Positions 17,170 to 26,855 of a stretch of DNA of 64,000 nt are shown in pieces. The first letter of the stretch is position 1. Each line of letters starts with the position of its first letter. The notes beneath the pieces were generated by a model that worked only from the letters and a program-made list of their open reading frames with translations, had not been told where the DNA came from and made no database searches. The position numbers and the translations under genes were made by a program. The DNA is from Hymenobacter nitidus. Its GTDB lineage: Bacteria > Bacteroidota > Bacteroidia > Cytophagales > Hymenobacteraceae. Location: NCBI RefSeq assembly GCF_020447315.1, contig NZ_JAJADQ010000002.1:62001-126000 (forward strand). Direction: 5' to 3'.

Positions 17170-18975
17170 TTACTGCCAGGTTTCGGTGCGGGTCTGGCTG
17201 GTGCCGCTGGGCGTGAAGCTGCGGTTGGTGCCGCCTTCGTAGAGCACGTTGCCGGCCGCGTCCTTGCGGATGTACTTGTACTGCACGCTCGTGCCGCTAG
17301 TCAGGTTGATGGTGCCTTTCCACACGGGGTAAGTAGCGCCGCTGAGCTTGATGGCGTTGGCCGTGTTCCAGCCGCCGAGCTGGGCGGTGCTGCCCAGCAC
17401 GTACACATCCTGGCCCGAGACGGTGCCGCTGTAGGTCACGTTGAACGATACGGCCGTGGTGCCCGTGGTGGGTGGGGGCGTGACCGAACCGGTGCCGGGT
17501 ACCCATACCGAGTAGCTGCGCGCATTCACCGGGAAGGTGCCCACGCCGCTGGCATTAGTCGTCACCGTGGCGGTGCTGTTGCCGGTTTTGTCGGTCAGCG
17601 TGGCGCTCTTGAAAGGCGTGGTAATGGTTTTGGAGCGACCAGTGCCGCCGTCATTCAGCATTACCAGCAGACCGGCATGCGTCGCGTCGCCGGCCCGGGA
17701 GTAGGCATACACGTCGGCATCGTTGATGGACGTGTACTCGTTGGCCGCTCCGTAGGCGTTGGCCCGGCGGATGTCGATAAGCTTCTTGATCTGGGCGCCG
17801 AGGCCATAGTTGTAGTAATCTTTGTAGAACACGCAGGGGTAACCTTTTTCCCGGGTCAGGATGTAGGCGTAGGCCAGCATTTTGAGGTTGGTAACCGGCG
17901 AATAGAGCGCGCCGGGGTGGTCGGTGTCGTGGTTATCGACGAAGGAAACCGACAGGGCGCCGTTGGCCTCAGTGAAGCCCGCAAACTGCAGGCCGCGCAT
18001 GTCCCAGCTACCGTTGCCGTTGCTCATATCCTGGAAGGTGTAGTGCAGGGGCACGTCGAACAGGCTGGTGCGGCCCCCGGTGGCGGCGGCGTAGTTGTTC
18101 AAATCGGCCAGGTTGCGGAACCAGGCCTCCGATACGGCAAAGCGGGTGCCCTTCACGTTGTCGAGCCAGCGGTTCACGTAGGCCGTCTGGATGTGCTTGG
18201 TGGCGTCGAGGCGGTAACCGTCGAGGCCCAGCTTGTTGGTAATCCAGTTGCCCCAGGTGATGGTTTCGTTGGCGTTGTTGATGTCGTTGTAGCGGATTTC
18301 CGAGCCGAGCAGGTTGTCGTAGGCGTCGTTGTTGGCGTAGGGCTGGAAGTCGTAGGCAGCCCACTGGTACCAGCCGTTGTTGGGGGCTTGCTGGGTGGCC
18401 GAGAAGTTGTACCAGTGCCACTTATAGGAACTGTAGGTGTTGTTGCGGCCGGGGTAAGTGAAGCTGGTGTAGACGTTGTACTGGTTGTTGGCCAGCTCCT
18501 GGTTGTCGGCGAAGGTGAGGTGGTTCATCACCATATCTTCGTACACCTGAATGCCCTGGTTGTGCAGGGAAGTAATAGCGCCCTGCAGCTGGCTGATAGT
18601 GCCATAGCGGGTGGCTACGGTGCCTTTCTGGTTGAACTCGCCCAAGTCGTAGCGGTCGTACACGCCGTAGCCGACATCGGTAGCGCTGCCGCCTTTGTAG
18701 GCTGGCGGAATCCACAGGGCTGTGATACCGGCGGCTTTGAGCTCCGCGGCCTTGCTGCCCAGGTTTTGCCACCACGTGCCGGCCGGGTTGCTCTGGGGCA
18801 CGTCCCAATAAAAGGCTTGCATCATCACCCCGTTGACGGCTACGGCATTAGTGGTAGTGGCTGCCGCTACGGGCGCCTGGGCGGTGCCGGGCTGCACGGC
18901 GTCTTTGGTACAGGAGGGCAGGAGCATGCCTGCGGCAAGCAGCCCCGTGAGGGCCGCTGCGGAAAGTTTGTTCAT
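17170..18975 (-). CDS. GH13 alpha-amylase lipoprotein with C-terminal CBM20
   Basis: 601 residues from the ATG at 18975. The signal ends in LLPSC (Cys at residue 22), so it is predicted to be a lipoprotein. The GH13 barrel (about residues 48-400) opens with VNGVMMQAFYWDVP and carries the three catalytic acids: nucleophile D257 (GYRLDATKH), acid/base E283 (AVSEAWF) and D350 (FVDNHDTDHP). A beta-sandwich domain C follows, then a proline/threonine linker and a starch-binding CBM20 (about 505-601; VYVLGSTAQLGGWN). It cleaves alpha-1,4 bonds in starch at the cell surface. No susC/susD pair is adjacent. The upstream region is AT-rich. Confidence 0.94.
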   Translation of the reverse strand: MNKLSAAALTGLLAAGMLLPSCTKDAVQPGTAQAPVAAATTTNAVAVNGVMMQAFYWDVPQSNPAGTWWQNLGSKAAELKAAGITALWIPPAYKGGSATDVGYGVYDRYDLGEFNQKGTVATRYGTISQLQGAITSLHNQGIQVYEDMVMNHLTFADNQELANNQYNVYTSFTYPGRNNTYSSYKWHWYNFSATQQAPNNGWYQWAAYDFQPYANNDAYDNLLGSEIRYNDINNANETITWGNWITNKLGLDGYRLDATKHIQTAYVNRWLDNVKGTRFAVSEAWFRNLADLNNYAAATGGRTSLFDVPLHYTFQDMSNGNGSWDMRGLQFAGFTEANGALSVSFVDNHDTDHPGALYSPVTNLKMLAYAYILTREKGYPCVFYKDYYNYGLGAQIKKLIDIRRANAYGAANEYTSINDADVYAYSRAGDATHAGLLVMLNDGGTGRSKTITTPFKSATLTDKTGNSTATVTTNASGVGTFPVNARSYSVWVPGTGSVTPPPTTGTTAVSFNVTYSGTVSGQDVYVLGSTAQLGGWNTANAIKLSGATYPVWKGTINLTSGTSVQYKYIRKDAAGNVLYEGGTNRSFTPSGTSQTRTETWQ

Positions 18976-19291
18976 ACTGTGGGTGTTTTGGTTGAGGGCA
19001 GAACTATAAGGCAAGTATAAAGCAATATTCTATAAAACGTGCTATATAATTTCGGTATTGATAATATAATGCCGTTTTTGATGCTTAATTCGTAATAATA
19101 AGTGAGGTAGTTAGTTAAGTGTCTGTATTTGAGGTGGTAATCGTAATAAACTACGCAAGTAATTCGGTTTGCTAAATGGGTTTAGTATAACTCTAACAAG
19201 CCCGAAAAAGGGTCAAAAAAAGTTGGGGCCAGCGACTTATGTCTGGTAAAACAGGGTTCTAAGGGCCGGTAGGGCGCGGCCCGAAGTCGGG
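18976..19291. other. AT-rich gap upstream of the amylase gene
   Basis: The 316-nt gap holds the amylase promoter region and the end of the ADP-ribosylglycohydrolase transcript. Nt 19015-19200 are strikingly AT-rich, with many TATA-like words, unlike the flanking GC-rich genes. On the minus strand TATACTTG near 19015 is one base off a -7 box. I see no gene, clean terminator or long repeat here. Confidence 0.5.
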
Positions 19292-20236
19292 TCAGGACAG
19301 AACGGATTTGCTGAATTCCGCCACGGTCGTCTGAAGCCAGGAATACTCGGGCAGCTGCCGCAATTTCCGGTACAGCGGGAGCGGAATACCATTCACGCCC
19401 AGCAGGCCCCCGCTGATTTGTCCGGCCAGGGAACAGTTGGTATCCGTGTCGCCGCCGGCTTGTACCAGGGCCGCCAGCATGGCCGCAAAACCCAGCTGCC
19501 GCACTTGATTAGCCGCTGCCAGGGCCAGCGGCACCGAATCGACCACGTAGCCCCCGCAGCCAAACCTGGCGGCCAGCTCGGCAAGGGTCTGGCTGGCCGG
19601 GGCCTGATCAAGCTCCTGCAGCCGGTCCCGGACCCTGGTGTCGGGCAGTTGCTCGATAATCAGCGGCAGCAGGTTTTCGTGGCCGGTCCAGGTGCCGTCC
19701 AGCGCCGCCCGCAGGCTCAGGTACACGGCCAGGGCTCCGGCATAGGCCTCGGGGTGCTGGTGGGTGATGCGGCAAACGGCTTCTATCGTTTCTCTTGGCA
19801 CTGACCCGGGCACGAAAGCCAGCGGCGCAATCCGCATGGCCGCGCCGTTGCCGGCTCCATACTCGCCCATGCGCCCCGCCTGACTCCAGGGGCAGCCAGC
19901 AGCCAGCTGCTGCAACGCGTAGAGCGTGCTGGCCCCCAGACCCGTAAGCTTTCGGCTTCGGAAATAGGCCAGAAACTGCCGGGCAATAGCTTCGGGGCTT
20001 ATGGTTTTTGCTTCGGCTATGGCTTCGCAGGTTGCCAGGGTGAGCTGGGTGTCGTCGGTAAGCGCCCAGGTGGGCCGGGGGGCGGCTGGTTTGCCGAAAG
20101 GGTAATAGGTAGCAGCCTGGGGCCAGCCGGGCGCCCCGAGTTCATGGCTGCTGCCGTAAGCGTCGCCAATGGCCCCACCGATGATGCAGCCGGCAAACTG
20201 GTCGTGTAGGTGTAACAGGGGTGAAGGTAGCGGCAT
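19292..20236 (-). CDS. ADP-ribosylglycohydrolase family protein
   Basis: 314 residues of the DraG/ARH fold. The conserved metal-site motifs appear in order: GGAIGDAYG near residue 18, TDDTQLTLAT near 61, GNGAAMRIAPLAF near 128 and AGGDTDTNCSLAGQISGGLLG near 258. Such enzymes remove ADP-ribose from proteins or free adducts using two Mg ions. The matching ADP-ribosyltransferase is not in the window, so the substrate is unknown. It precedes the amylase gene on the same strand with a 316-nt gap and has no signal peptide. Confidence 0.9.
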   Translation of the reverse strand: MPLPSPLLHLHDQFAGCIIGGAIGDAYGSSHELGAPGWPQAATYYPFGKPAAPRPTWALTDDTQLTLATCEAIAEAKTISPEAIARQFLAYFRSRKLTGLGASTLYALQQLAAGCPWSQAGRMGEYGAGNGAAMRIAPLAFVPGSVPRETIEAVCRITHQHPEAYAGALAVYLSLRAALDGTWTGHENLLPLIIEQLPDTRVRDRLQELDQAPASQTLAELAARFGCGGYVVDSVPLALAAANQVRQLGFAAMLAALVQAGGDTDTNCSLAGQISGGLLGVNGIPLPLYRKLRQLPEYSWLQTTVAEFSKSVLS

Positions 20237-20269
20237 GGTCGTGCTAGTATGCTAAGGAAGTAGGGGCGT

Positions 20270-20697
20270 TTACTGCGGCCGGCTGCCTTGCCAGGACGCA
20301 TCCAGTATCTGTAAGGCCTGGCCGCCTAAGATGTAAAGCGTCCGGCTTTGCGCGTCCTGCTGATACTGCAGGCGAAAAATCTGGAAGCCGTTGATAGTGC
20401 TGGAGGTGAAGCACAGAGAGCTGATAGCTGCTAACAGCACTTTCTCCTCGCTGCCTGACCAGGAAACATACAAGAAGGAATCATCGAACTGCACCCGCAC
20501 AGGCAAACGGTTTAGCTGCCTGCAAAAGGCAGCAAGGCCAGCATCAAAAACTGGGCGCCTGCCGACCAGTAGGAACCTTCCCGGATATACATCCAAACCG
20601 TGCCGGCTATCAGGACGGCGGCTACCACCAATAGCCAACGCACAGAACGGGTTAGGGAAGGCAGTATACGGGGTGACATAACGGACAAACGAAGCAT
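20270..20697 (-). pseudogene. Frameshifted small membrane protein gene
   Basis: Starting at the ATG at 20697, one frame gives a basic N-terminus and two hydrophobic helices (WLLVVAAVLIAGTVWMY and SAGAQFLMLALLPFAG), then a stop at 20512. A second frame covers nt 20270-20520 and encodes a plausible soluble beta-rich domain (VRVQFDDSFLYVSWSGSE to LYILGGQALQILDASW). The upstream part of that second frame is Arg/Gly-rich and looks like a shadow of the helices. Joining the two frames at about 20515-20530 gives a credible protein of about 140 residues. A single indel or a sequencing error would explain it. An independent downstream gene starting at a GTG cannot be excluded. Confidence 0.55.
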
Positions 20698-20705
20698 AAT
20701 GACAA

Positions 20706-20744
20706 TAAAAAAACGCTCATTCTGGACAGAATGAGCGTTTTTTA
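20706..20744. terminator. Intrinsic terminator of accC
   Basis: The stem ACGCTCATTCT/AGAATGAGCGT has a six-base A-run on one side and a six-base T-run on the other, so it works in both directions. It lies between accC and the frameshifted gene. Confidence 0.9.
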
Positions 20745-20760
20745 GTTCGAATGAAGATCC

Positions 20761-22107
20761 TTATACCGTCGCGAAGTCGAACGACGTTTCCAGGAAGCTG
20801 GTGTTGAAGTTGCCGGCTTTGAAATCGGCGTTGTCCATCAGGGCAAGGTGGAAAGGAATGGTCGTTTTCACGCCTTCCACCACAAACTCCGACAGGGCGC
20901 GCTTCATTTTCACGATGCACTCCTCCCGGGTCTGGGCCACGGTGATGAGCTTGGCAATCATCGAGTCATAGTTCGACGGGATGGTGTAGCCCGCATACAC
21001 GTGGGTGTCGACGCGCACGCCGTGGCCGCCGGGAATGTGCAGCACGGTAATTTTGCCGGGGGAGGGGCGGAAGCCGTTCTTGGGGTCCTCGGCATTGATG
21101 CGGCACTCCATGGCGTGCATCTTGGGGTAGTAGCTGTTGCCCGAAATCGGTACGCCGGCTGCCACCTTGATCTGCTCCTTAATCAGGTCGTAGTTGATGA
21201 TTTCCTCCGTCACGGGGTGCTCCACCTGAATGCGGGTGTTCATCTCCATGAAGTAGAAGTCCCGGTTGGCATCCACCAGGAACTCAATCGTGCCTACGCC
21301 CTCGTAGTTGATGGCCGCGGCCCCGGCAATAGCTGCTTTGCCCATGGCTTCGCGCAGCTTGTCGGTCATGAAGGGCGAGGGAGCTTCCTCAACCAGCTTC
21401 TGGTGGCGGCGCTGAATCGAGCAGTCGCGCTCCGAGAGGTGGCACACGTGGCCGTACTGGTCGCCGCAAATCTGGATTTCGATGTGGCGGGGCTCTACCA
21501 CGAATTTCTCCAGGTAGATACCGTCGTTGCCGAAGGCGGCTTTGGCCTCCGTGCGGGCATCGTTCCAGCCTTTTTCCAGCTCCTCGTCGTTGTGGGCCAC
21601 GCGCATACCGCGGCCGCCCCCGCCGGCCGTGGCCTTGAGGATAACCGGGTACTTAATCTTGTGGGCAATCTTCAGGGCGTCCTGCAGGGAGTCGAGCAGG
21701 CCGACCGAGCCGGGAATGCAGGGCACGCCGGCCTTGATCATGGTGGCTTTGGCAGAGGCCTTGTCGCCCATGCGGTTGATCATCTCGGGCGAGGCCCCGA
21801 TGAACTTGATGTTGTTTTCCTGGCAGATGCGCGAGAACTCCGCGTTTTCCGACAAAAAGCCGTAGCCAGGGTGAATGGCGTCGGCGTTGGTGATTTCGGC
21901 GGCGGCAATCAGGGTGGGAATGTTCAGGTACGACTGGGCGCTGCTGGGCGGCCCGATGCACACGGCCTCGTCGGCAAAGCGTACGTGCAGGCTTTCCTTG
22001 TCGGCAGTCGAGTAAACGGCCACCGTTTTGATGCCCATTTCCTTGCAGGTACGGATGATGCGCAGTGCAATTTCGCCCCGGTTGGCAATCAGTATTTTCT
22101 TAAACAC
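20761..22107 (-). CDS. accC: Acetyl-CoA carboxylase biotin carboxylase AccC
   Basis: 448 residues, normal length. It starts [20 protein letters not shown], has the ATP-grasp glycine loop [11 protein letters not shown] and the active-site segment [17 protein letters not shown], and ends with the biotin carboxylase C-terminal domain ([16 protein letters not shown]). The enzyme carboxylates biotin on AccB using ATP and bicarbonate, the first half of malonyl-CoA synthesis. It lies 105 nt downstream of accB on the same strand, with an inverted repeat in the gap, and ends at a strong terminator. Confidence 0.97.
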   Translation of the reverse strand: MFKKILIANRGEIALRIIRTCKEMGIKTVAVYSTADKESLHVRFADEAVCIGPPSSAQSYLNIPTLIAAAEITNADAIHPGYGFLSENAEFSRICQENNIKFIGASPEMINRMGDKASAKATMIKAGVPCIPGSVGLLDSLQDALKIAHKIKYPVILKATAGGGGRGMRVAHNDEELEKGWNDARTEAKAAFGNDGIYLEKFVVEPRHIEIQICGDQYGHVCHLSERDCSIQRRHQKLVEEAPSPFMTDKLREAMGKAAIAGAAAINYEGVGTIEFLVDANRDFYFMEMNTRIQVEHPVTEEIINYDLIKEQIKVAAGVPISGNSYYPKMHAMECRINAEDPKNGFRPSPGKITVLHIPGGHGVRVDTHVYAGYTIPSNYDSMIAKLITVAQTREECIVKMKRALSEFVVEGVKTTIPFHLALMDNADFKAGNFNTSFLETSFDFATV

Positions 22108-22123
22108 AGGTCTGGGTAGAAGT

Positions 22124-22202
22124 GAGAAGTGAGAGCCTAGAACTTAGCGTGGAAGCAGCGCAGGGCACCTCTTCTGGTCTAAGTTCTGAGCTCTCACTTC
22201 TC
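22124..22202. repeat. Long inverted repeat in the accB-accC gap
   Basis: A 24-bp arm at 22124-22147 (core GAGAAGTGAGAGC) matches the complement of 22179-22202 with 22 of 24 bases. The 79-bp element fills most of the gap. In the accBC transcript it could fold into a long stem between the two genes. Confidence 0.75.
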
Positions 22203-22212
22203 GGTTCTCAAA

Positions 22213-22692
22213 TTACATCGGCTCGATCAGGAACAGCGGCTGGTCGTACTCCACGGGAGTAGCGTTTTCCACCAGGGCCTTCACGATGCGGCCCGAGGCT
22301 TCGGCTTCAATCTCATTGAAAAGCTTCATGGCCTCAATGATGCAAATAACCTGGCCTTTCTCTACCACGTCGCCTACGTTCACGAAAGCCGGCGACTCCG
22401 GGCTGCTGCTGCGGTAGAACGTGCCAATCATCGGCGCTTTCAGCGGCTGGTGGTTGCTGCTGGCGGCGGCGGGCGCGGGAGCCGGAGCAGCGGCCGGAGT
22501 GGCGGCGGCGGGGGCCGCCACTGCCTGCGGTGCTGCCTGCGGGGCGGCGGCGGGAGCCACGTGGCTGCTTACCACTTTCGTGTTGGGCTCGCGCTGCACC
22601 GAGATTTTAAATTCCTCGGTTTCGATGTTGACTTTGTTCAACCCTGATTTGGCGATAAAATCAATCAGGTCCTGGAGTTCTTTGGCTTTCAT
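22213..22692 (-). CDS. accB: Biotin carboxyl carrier protein AccB
   Basis: 159 residues from the ATG at 22692, which aligns with known AccB N-termini ([17 protein letters not shown]). An upstream ATG at 22740 would add 16 residues and overlap efp by 20 bp. A flexible Ala/Pro linker (about 45-80) joins it to the biotinyl domain. Biotin attaches to K123 in [15 protein letters not shown]. The protein shuttles carboxybiotin between AccC and the carboxyltransferase. It lies 28 nt after efp and before accC. Confidence 0.93.
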   Translation of the reverse strand: MKAKELQDLIDFIAKSGLNKVNIETEEFKISVQREPNTKVVSSHVAPAAAPQAAPQAVAAPAAATPAAAPAPAPAAASSNHQPLKAPMIGTFYRSSSPESPAFVNVGDVVEKGQVICIIEAMKLFNEIEAEASGRIVKALVENATPVEYDQPLFLIEPM

Positions 22693-22720
22693 GGCGGCTT
22701 CGGTGGGGTGTTTCGGCTGC

Positions 22721-23284
22721 TTATTTGACTCTTTCGACATAGGAGTAGTCGCTTGTCTTGACGCGGATTTTGGTATCGGTATCAATGAACAGCGGCACCT
22801 GAATGCGGGCACCGGTTTCTACTGTGGCAGGCTTCAGCGTGTTGGTGGCCGTATCGCCGCGCAGGCCGGGCTCGGTGTAGGTCACGATCAGCTCCACGGT
22901 AGTCGGCAGCTCGGCCGTGAGGGGCTGCTCGGTTTCGGCGTGGAACAGGATGGTGCACTCCTGGCCTTCCTTCATCAAATCGGCGAAGGGTACCATCGCC
23001 TCGGGCAACGACACCTGCTCGAACGTGGAGTTGTCCATGAACGTGTAGCCGTACTCGTCCTTGTAGAGGAACTGGTGGGGGCGCTGCTCCACGCGGGCAG
23101 TCGTCACCTTCACGCCGGCGTTGAATGTGTTGTCCAGCACCTTGCCGGTTTTGATGTTGCGCAGTTTAGTGCGCACAAAGGCGGGACCTTTGCCTGGTTT
23201 TACGTGCTGGAATTCGGTAATGACGTACAGGTCATTGTTGTACTCGAGTACCAGACCGTTGCGAAAATCTGCGGTAGTGGCCAT
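22721..23284 (-). CDS. efp: Translation elongation factor P
   Basis: 187 residues, standard EF-P length with three beta-barrel domains. It begins [20 protein letters not shown] and the tip loop reads [10 protein letters not shown], with K32 at the position modified in many bacteria. EF-P relieves ribosome stalling at polyproline stretches. The C-terminal OB domain ends IKVKTSDY-like ([14 protein letters not shown]). It lies between fabH and accB on the same strand. A GC-rich hairpin in the gap after fabH suggests that efp may also have its own promoter. Confidence 0.96.
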   Translation of the reverse strand: MATTADFRNGLVLEYNNDLYVITEFQHVKPGKGPAFVRTKLRNIKTGKVLDNTFNAGVKVTTARVEQRPHQFLYKDEYGYTFMDNSTFEQVSLPEAMVPFADLMKEGQECTILFHAETEQPLTAELPTTVELIVTYTEPGLRGDTATNTLKPATVETGARIQVPLFIDTDTKIRVKTSDYSYVERVK

Positions 23285-23393
23285 GCTTGGGAATTTTGAA
23301 AAGAATATTCTACAGGTAAGATGTGCTTCGCTGGAAACCCGGAAAACTATCTTACCGCTTAAGTTTCAGTGAGTCAGGTGCTGGGAGGAAACG

Positions 23394-23431
23394 CAACGTG
23401 CCGTCCCGGAGAGTGGCGGGGCGGCACGTTG
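23394..23431 (-). terminator. GC-rich hairpin between fabH and efp
   Basis: The 15-bp arms at 23394-23408 and 23417-23431 pair with one G-U wobble and an 8-nt loop. The minus-strand tail has only a short T-run, so termination is likely partial. It may separate the fabH and efp transcripts. Confidence 0.6.
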
Positions 23432-23472
23432 GGAGTGCAAGTATAGGAGTTTTCCGCGTCCAGCCCGCTTAT

Positions 23473-24486
23473 TTACGCGTCTTGCGGGTCAGGTTTCGGG
23501 TCGTAGGCCCATTTCAGGTAGATAGAGCCCCAGGTAAAGCCTCCGCCAAACGCGGCCAGCACCAGGTTGTCGCCCTTGTGCAGCTGCTGCTCGTAGTCGG
23601 CCAAACACAGCGGAATCGTGCCGTTGGTCGTGTTGCCGTAGCGGTGAATGTTGAGCATCACCTTCTCGGGGCCCACGCCCATGCGGTTGGCCGTAGCGTC
23701 GATGATGCGCTTGTTGGCCTGGTGGGGCACGAGCCAAGCTACGTCTTCCTTGCTGAGCTGATTGCGCTCCATGACCTGCGCGGCTACATCGGCCATGTTG
23801 GTCACGGCAAACTTAAATACCGTAGCGCCTTCCTGGTACACGTAATGTTCCCGGTTGGCTACGGTTTCGGCCGTTGGCGGGCGGCGTGAACCGCCGGCTT
23901 TCTGGTGCAGGTGCTGCTCGCCCCGGCCATCGGAGCGCAGCACCTGATCGAGCAGGCCGTAGCCTTCGGTGTTGGGTTCCAGCAGCACGGCCCCGGCGCC
24001 GTCGCCGAAGATAATGCAGTTGGCGCGGTCCGTGTAGTCGATAATGCTCGACATCTTGTCGGCTCCTACCACTACTACTTTTTTGTAGATGCCGCTCTGA
24101 ATAAACTGGGCGCCCGTGGCCAGCGAAAACAGAAAGCCCGAGCAGGCGGCCTGCACGTCGTAGCTGAAGGCCTTGGTGGTACCCACGGCGGCCGAAACGA
24201 TGTTGGCCGTGGCCGGAAACACCAGATCCGGCGTGGTAGTAGCACAGATCAGCAGGTCAATGTCTTCGGCGCGGGTGCCGGTTTTGGCCAGCAGCTGCTC
24301 CACGGCCTTGATGGCCATAACGGAAGTGCCCTGGTTTTCGCCCTTCAGAATCCGTCGTTCCTTGATGCCAGTGCGCGTCGTAATCCACTCGTCGGTGGTA
24401 TCCACCAGCTTTTCGAGTTCCTGATTGGTCAACACGTAGTCGGGCACGTAAGCACCCACTCCGGTTATGGCAGCCGTAATTTTCAT
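23473..24486 (-). CDS. fabH: 3-oxoacyl-ACP synthase III FabH
   Basis: 337 residues. The catalytic triad is present: C115 in [15 protein letters not shown], His in [14 protein letters not shown] and Asn in [13 protein letters not shown]. FabH condenses acetyl-CoA or a branched acyl-CoA with malonyl-ACP to start fatty acid synthesis. It follows plsX by 56 nt on the same strand, but an intrinsic terminator lies in that gap. A second, more divergent KAS III homologue is encoded at 53314-54384; this one is in the conserved housekeeping cluster. Confidence 0.96.
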   Translation of the reverse strand: MKITAAITGVGAYVPDYVLTNQELEKLVDTTDEWITTRTGIKERRILKGENQGTSVMAIKAVEQLLAKTGTRAEDIDLLICATTTPDLVFPATANIVSAAVGTTKAFSYDVQAACSGFLFSLATGAQFIQSGIYKKVVVVGADKMSSIIDYTDRANCIIFGDGAGAVLLEPNTEGYGLLDQVLRSDGRGEQHLHQKAGGSRRPPTAETVANREHYVYQEGATVFKFAVTNMADVAAQVMERNQLSKEDVAWLVPHQANKRIIDATANRMGVGPEKVMLNIHRYGNTTNGTIPLCLADYEQQLHKGDNLVLAAFGGGFTWGSIYLKWAYDPKPDPQDA

Positions 24487-24510
24487 TCGGGGAGAACAGG
24501 GGAAGAAGGC

Positions 24511-24537
24511 AAAAAAAGTCCGGCCGGAGCCGGACTT
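24511..24537 (-). terminator. Intrinsic terminator between plsX and fabH
   Basis: AAGTCCGGC (24516-24524) pairs with GCCGGACTT (24529-24537). On the minus strand the stem is followed by seven T (24517-24511). It lies just upstream of the fabH start, inside a cluster usually co-transcribed. Confidence 0.85.
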
Positions 24538-24542
24538 AGTCG

Positions 24543-25484
24543 CTAGGACTTGAAAGTGTCTTTTATCTGGTCGGCAATGCCGGATTTGGCCATTTGATAC
24601 CCCTGCAGGAGCATATTACAAATGGCTTCCGGGGTGCTCACGCCGTGCCCGATAATGGCGTTGTCGTTGATGCCCAGAATAGGGCTGCCGCCAATGGCTT
24701 CGTAGTTGAACTTGTCGAAGAAGGGGTCGTGCATCTGCTTTTCAGCCAGAATTTCGTACACCGACTCGGCCATTTTCAGCACCACGTTGCCCGTGTAGCC
24801 GTCGCAGACAATCACGTCGGCTTTGTCATTGAACAGGTCGCGCCCTTCGATATTCCCAATGAAGTGAATATGCGGGTTTACTTTCAGCAACTGGTGGGCG
24901 GCCTGGGTAATAGCAGTGCCTTTACCTTCTTCTTCCCCCAGGTTCATGAGCCCCACTTTGGGCTTTTCGATACCCAGCACATACTGTGCATACAGGGAGC
25001 CCAGCTCGCCGAACTGCTCCAGCATCTCGGGCTTGCACTCGGCATTGGCGCCTACGTCCAGCAGAATACCGAAACCACCGGCCAGCTTGGGCGTGAAGTT
25101 GGCAATTGCCGGGCGCATCACGCCCGCGACGGGTTTCACGCTGAACATGGCGCCGACGAGCATGGCCCCGGTGTTGCCAGCGGAGCAGAACGCTTCTACT
25201 TCGCCGTTGTGCAACATGCGGTAGCCCACGGCTATACTGGAATCCTGCTTTTGCTGGTATGCTTTGGCAGGGTGCTCACCCATCTCGATAATCTGCGAGG
25301 CAGCAACGAGAATGAGGCCGTCGGCCGCGGCCCCATGCTTTTCAAGCAAGGGGCGCACGGCATCTTCCTGGCCAATGAGCACAATCTGAGCCGCGCCGGC
25401 AAGCTTTTGGGCAGCCAGCACGGCGCCGTCCACGGCAGCCTGGGGGGCGAAATCGCCTCCCATTGCGTCCAGGGCTATCTTCAT
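24543..25484 (-). CDS. plsX: Phosphate acyltransferase PlsX
   Basis: 313 residues, typical of PlsX. It starts [14 protein letters not shown], the signature of the family, and has [27 protein letters not shown] and [14 protein letters not shown]. The enzyme makes acyl-phosphate from acyl-ACP for membrane phospholipid synthesis. The order rpmF-plsX-fabH is conserved in many bacteria. A terminator follows the gene, so expression of fabH may be partly uncoupled from plsX. Confidence 0.96.
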   Translation of the reverse strand: MKIALDAMGGDFAPQAAVDGAVLAAQKLAGAAQIVLIGQEDAVRPLLEKHGAAADGLILVAASQIIEMGEHPAKAYQQKQDSSIAVGYRMLHNGEVEAFCSAGNTGAMLVGAMFSVKPVAGVMRPAIANFTPKLAGGFGILLDVGANAECKPEMLEQFGELGSLYAQYVLGIEKPKVGLMNLGEEEGKGTAITQAAHQLLKVNPHIHFIGNIEGRDLFNDKADVIVCDGYTGNVVLKMAESVYEILAEKQMHDPFFDKFNYEAIGGSPILGINDNAIIGHGVSTPEAICNMLLQGYQMAKSGIADQIKDTFKS

Positions 25485-25547
25485 GTACGAGGTGTCAAGG
25501 GGTAGGGAGTCGGGAAGGCGGGCCAGCGGCAGCTGGCTAGGCGGCGC

Positions 25548-25769
25548 TTATTCTTCGTCGGAAGCGGGAGCCGCGGCAGCTACGGGAGCGTAATCTTTGA
25601 TAGCTACTTTGCCGTGCAGGTACAGGTCGCCGTCCACTACGTAGGCCTTGTGGCGCAGGTGCAGCTCACCCGTGTTCGAGCAGATCGTTACTGCTTTGGG
25701 GGTCAGCTTGTCGTGGGTGCGACGTTTGTCGCGGCGGGTTTTGGAGGTTCGGCGCTTAGGATGAGCCAT
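25548..25769 (-). CDS. rpmF: Ribosomal protein bL32
   Basis: 73 residues beginning [21 protein letters not shown], the bL32 signature. The zinc-ribbon form would have four Cys; only one Cys is present here ([17 protein letters not shown]), so this is a zinc-independent type. A C-terminal acidic tail (PASDEE) extends it. It lies between a DUF177 gene and plsX, as in many bacteria. Confidence 0.95.
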   Translation of the reverse strand: MAHPKRRTSKTRRDKRRTHDKLTPKAVTICSNTGELHLRHKAYVVDGDLYLHGKVAIKDYAPVAAAAPASDEE

Positions 25770-25824
25770 GAGTCAAAAAGAAAAAAGGGTAAGTGTAAAT
25801 GTAAATGCTGGGGCCGCTGAGCGG

Positions 25825-26358
25825 TTAGTTGAGGTTGCGCAGGGCATCCCAACGGGGGTCGGTGCCTTCATCGTCATCCTCGATGTCGCCGGGCTGGCGG
25901 GTCGAGAAGATAAGCTTGGTGTCGGCATCCGGATTCTCATCGGGCTCATTCTGGAAGCGCGGGTGCAGCTTCTTCATGGGAATGGCTAGGCCGATGTAAT
26001 CGAATAAGTGCTGGGCAATGGGCAGCACCTGGGTTTCGGGCGTGATTTGCAGCACGTCGTCGTCCAACTCCAGGGCCTGGTCGCCGAAGCGTACGCGCAG
26101 GGAGTGGCGCACGTCGATGGGTTGGTCGAACTCGTCCAGGCTCCGGTCGCAAATCAGGCGCACGGTGCCCTTGATGTGAAAATCCAGGGTCAGGAGCAGT
26201 TCCGTCTTGGTCAGCTCGACGTCGGCGTGGAGCTGACCATCCTGGATGAGGGTCTGCTCAAACTGCTCAAAAAATGCCTTGTCCAGCTCAAACGCAAAGT
26301 GGTGCGTTTTGAGAGCCAGCTTGGCAATGTTCAAATCGTATTGCGAGTCCTTTTTCAC
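25825..26358 (-). CDS. DUF177/YceD family protein
   Basis: 177 residues of the YceD/DUF177 family. The conserved core appears as TLDFHIKGTVRLICDRSLDEFDQPID near residues 58-83, with one Cys of the usual pattern, followed by an acidic C-terminal section. Family members sit upstream of rpmF, as here, and some are linked to 23S rRNA accumulation; the exact role is uncertain. The gene is 55 nt upstream of rpmF and is probably its operon partner. Confidence 0.88.
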   Translation of the reverse strand: MKKDSQYDLNIAKLALKTHHFAFELDKAFFEQFEQTLIQDGQLHADVELTKTELLLTLDFHIKGTVRLICDRSLDEFDQPIDVRHSLRVRFGDQALELDDDVLQITPETQVLPIAQHLFDYIGLAIPMKKLHPRFQNEPDENPDADTKLIFSTRQPGDIEDDDEGTDPRWDALRNLN

Positions 26359-26433
26359 AGGGAATTTATTGCAGGGGGCAAAAGTAGAAATATTTCCTCG
26401 TTCTGGGAAACAGGAACGAGAAGTGGCGCTAAC

Positions 26434-26802
26434 TCAGGCGTTCTTGAGGATGAAATCGGAGGGGATGTTCAACCGCTCATACAGGCGCTTGGCCAGGTCG
26501 AGTGTGACGCGGCGCTTGCCACTGAGAATCTGCGAGAGGCGCCCGGCCGGTACTTCCAGCAGCTCGGCCAGCTCCTTTTGCTTGAGCCGCATCTGCTGTC
26601 GTTTCAACTCTATCATCTCGGCCAGCGAAGTGGGCAGATTCGGAATCGGTAGCAGCCCCAACTGGCCTTCGTAGGCATCCAGGGCCACAATCAATTCCCG
26701 AAACTCCGCCTCCAGCGTCGGGTTGCCTTCAACTCCAGCGGCTGCCAGCGCATCGAGTCGGCGCAGGGCCGTGCGGTAGTCAGCAGGGGTGTGGAGAAGC
26801 AT
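26434..26802 (-). CDS. HigA-like XRE-family regulator, no adjacent toxin
   Basis: 122 residues from the ATG at 26802 (MLLHTPADYRTALRRLDAL), or 133 from the ATG at 26835. The N-terminal half fits COG5499 HigA-type antitoxins (YRTALRRLDAL...ALDAYE). The C-terminal half is a helix-turn-helix: KRQQMRLKQKELAELLEVPAGRLSQILSGKR. Antitoxins of this type normally sit beside a RelE-like HigB toxin, but no toxin is encoded next to it: yceD lies downstream and pdxA upstream. A well-formed promoter at 26856-26886 suggests independent expression. Confidence 0.75.
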   Translation of the reverse strand: MLLHTPADYRTALRRLDALAAAGVEGNPTLEAEFRELIVALDAYEGQLGLLPIPNLPTSLAEMIELKRQQMRLKQKELAELLEVPAGRLSQILSGKRRVTLDLAKRLYERLNIPSDFILKNA

Positions 26803-26855
26803 GCGAAGAAGTAAAGAGTAGCTGGAATAGGCCACGGTTGGTGGCTAAGGAGATG

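Noticed and set aside
22693..22740. Longer AccB start at 22740
   Set aside because: It would overlap efp by 20 bp and add residues that do not match known AccB N-termini; kept only as an alternative.
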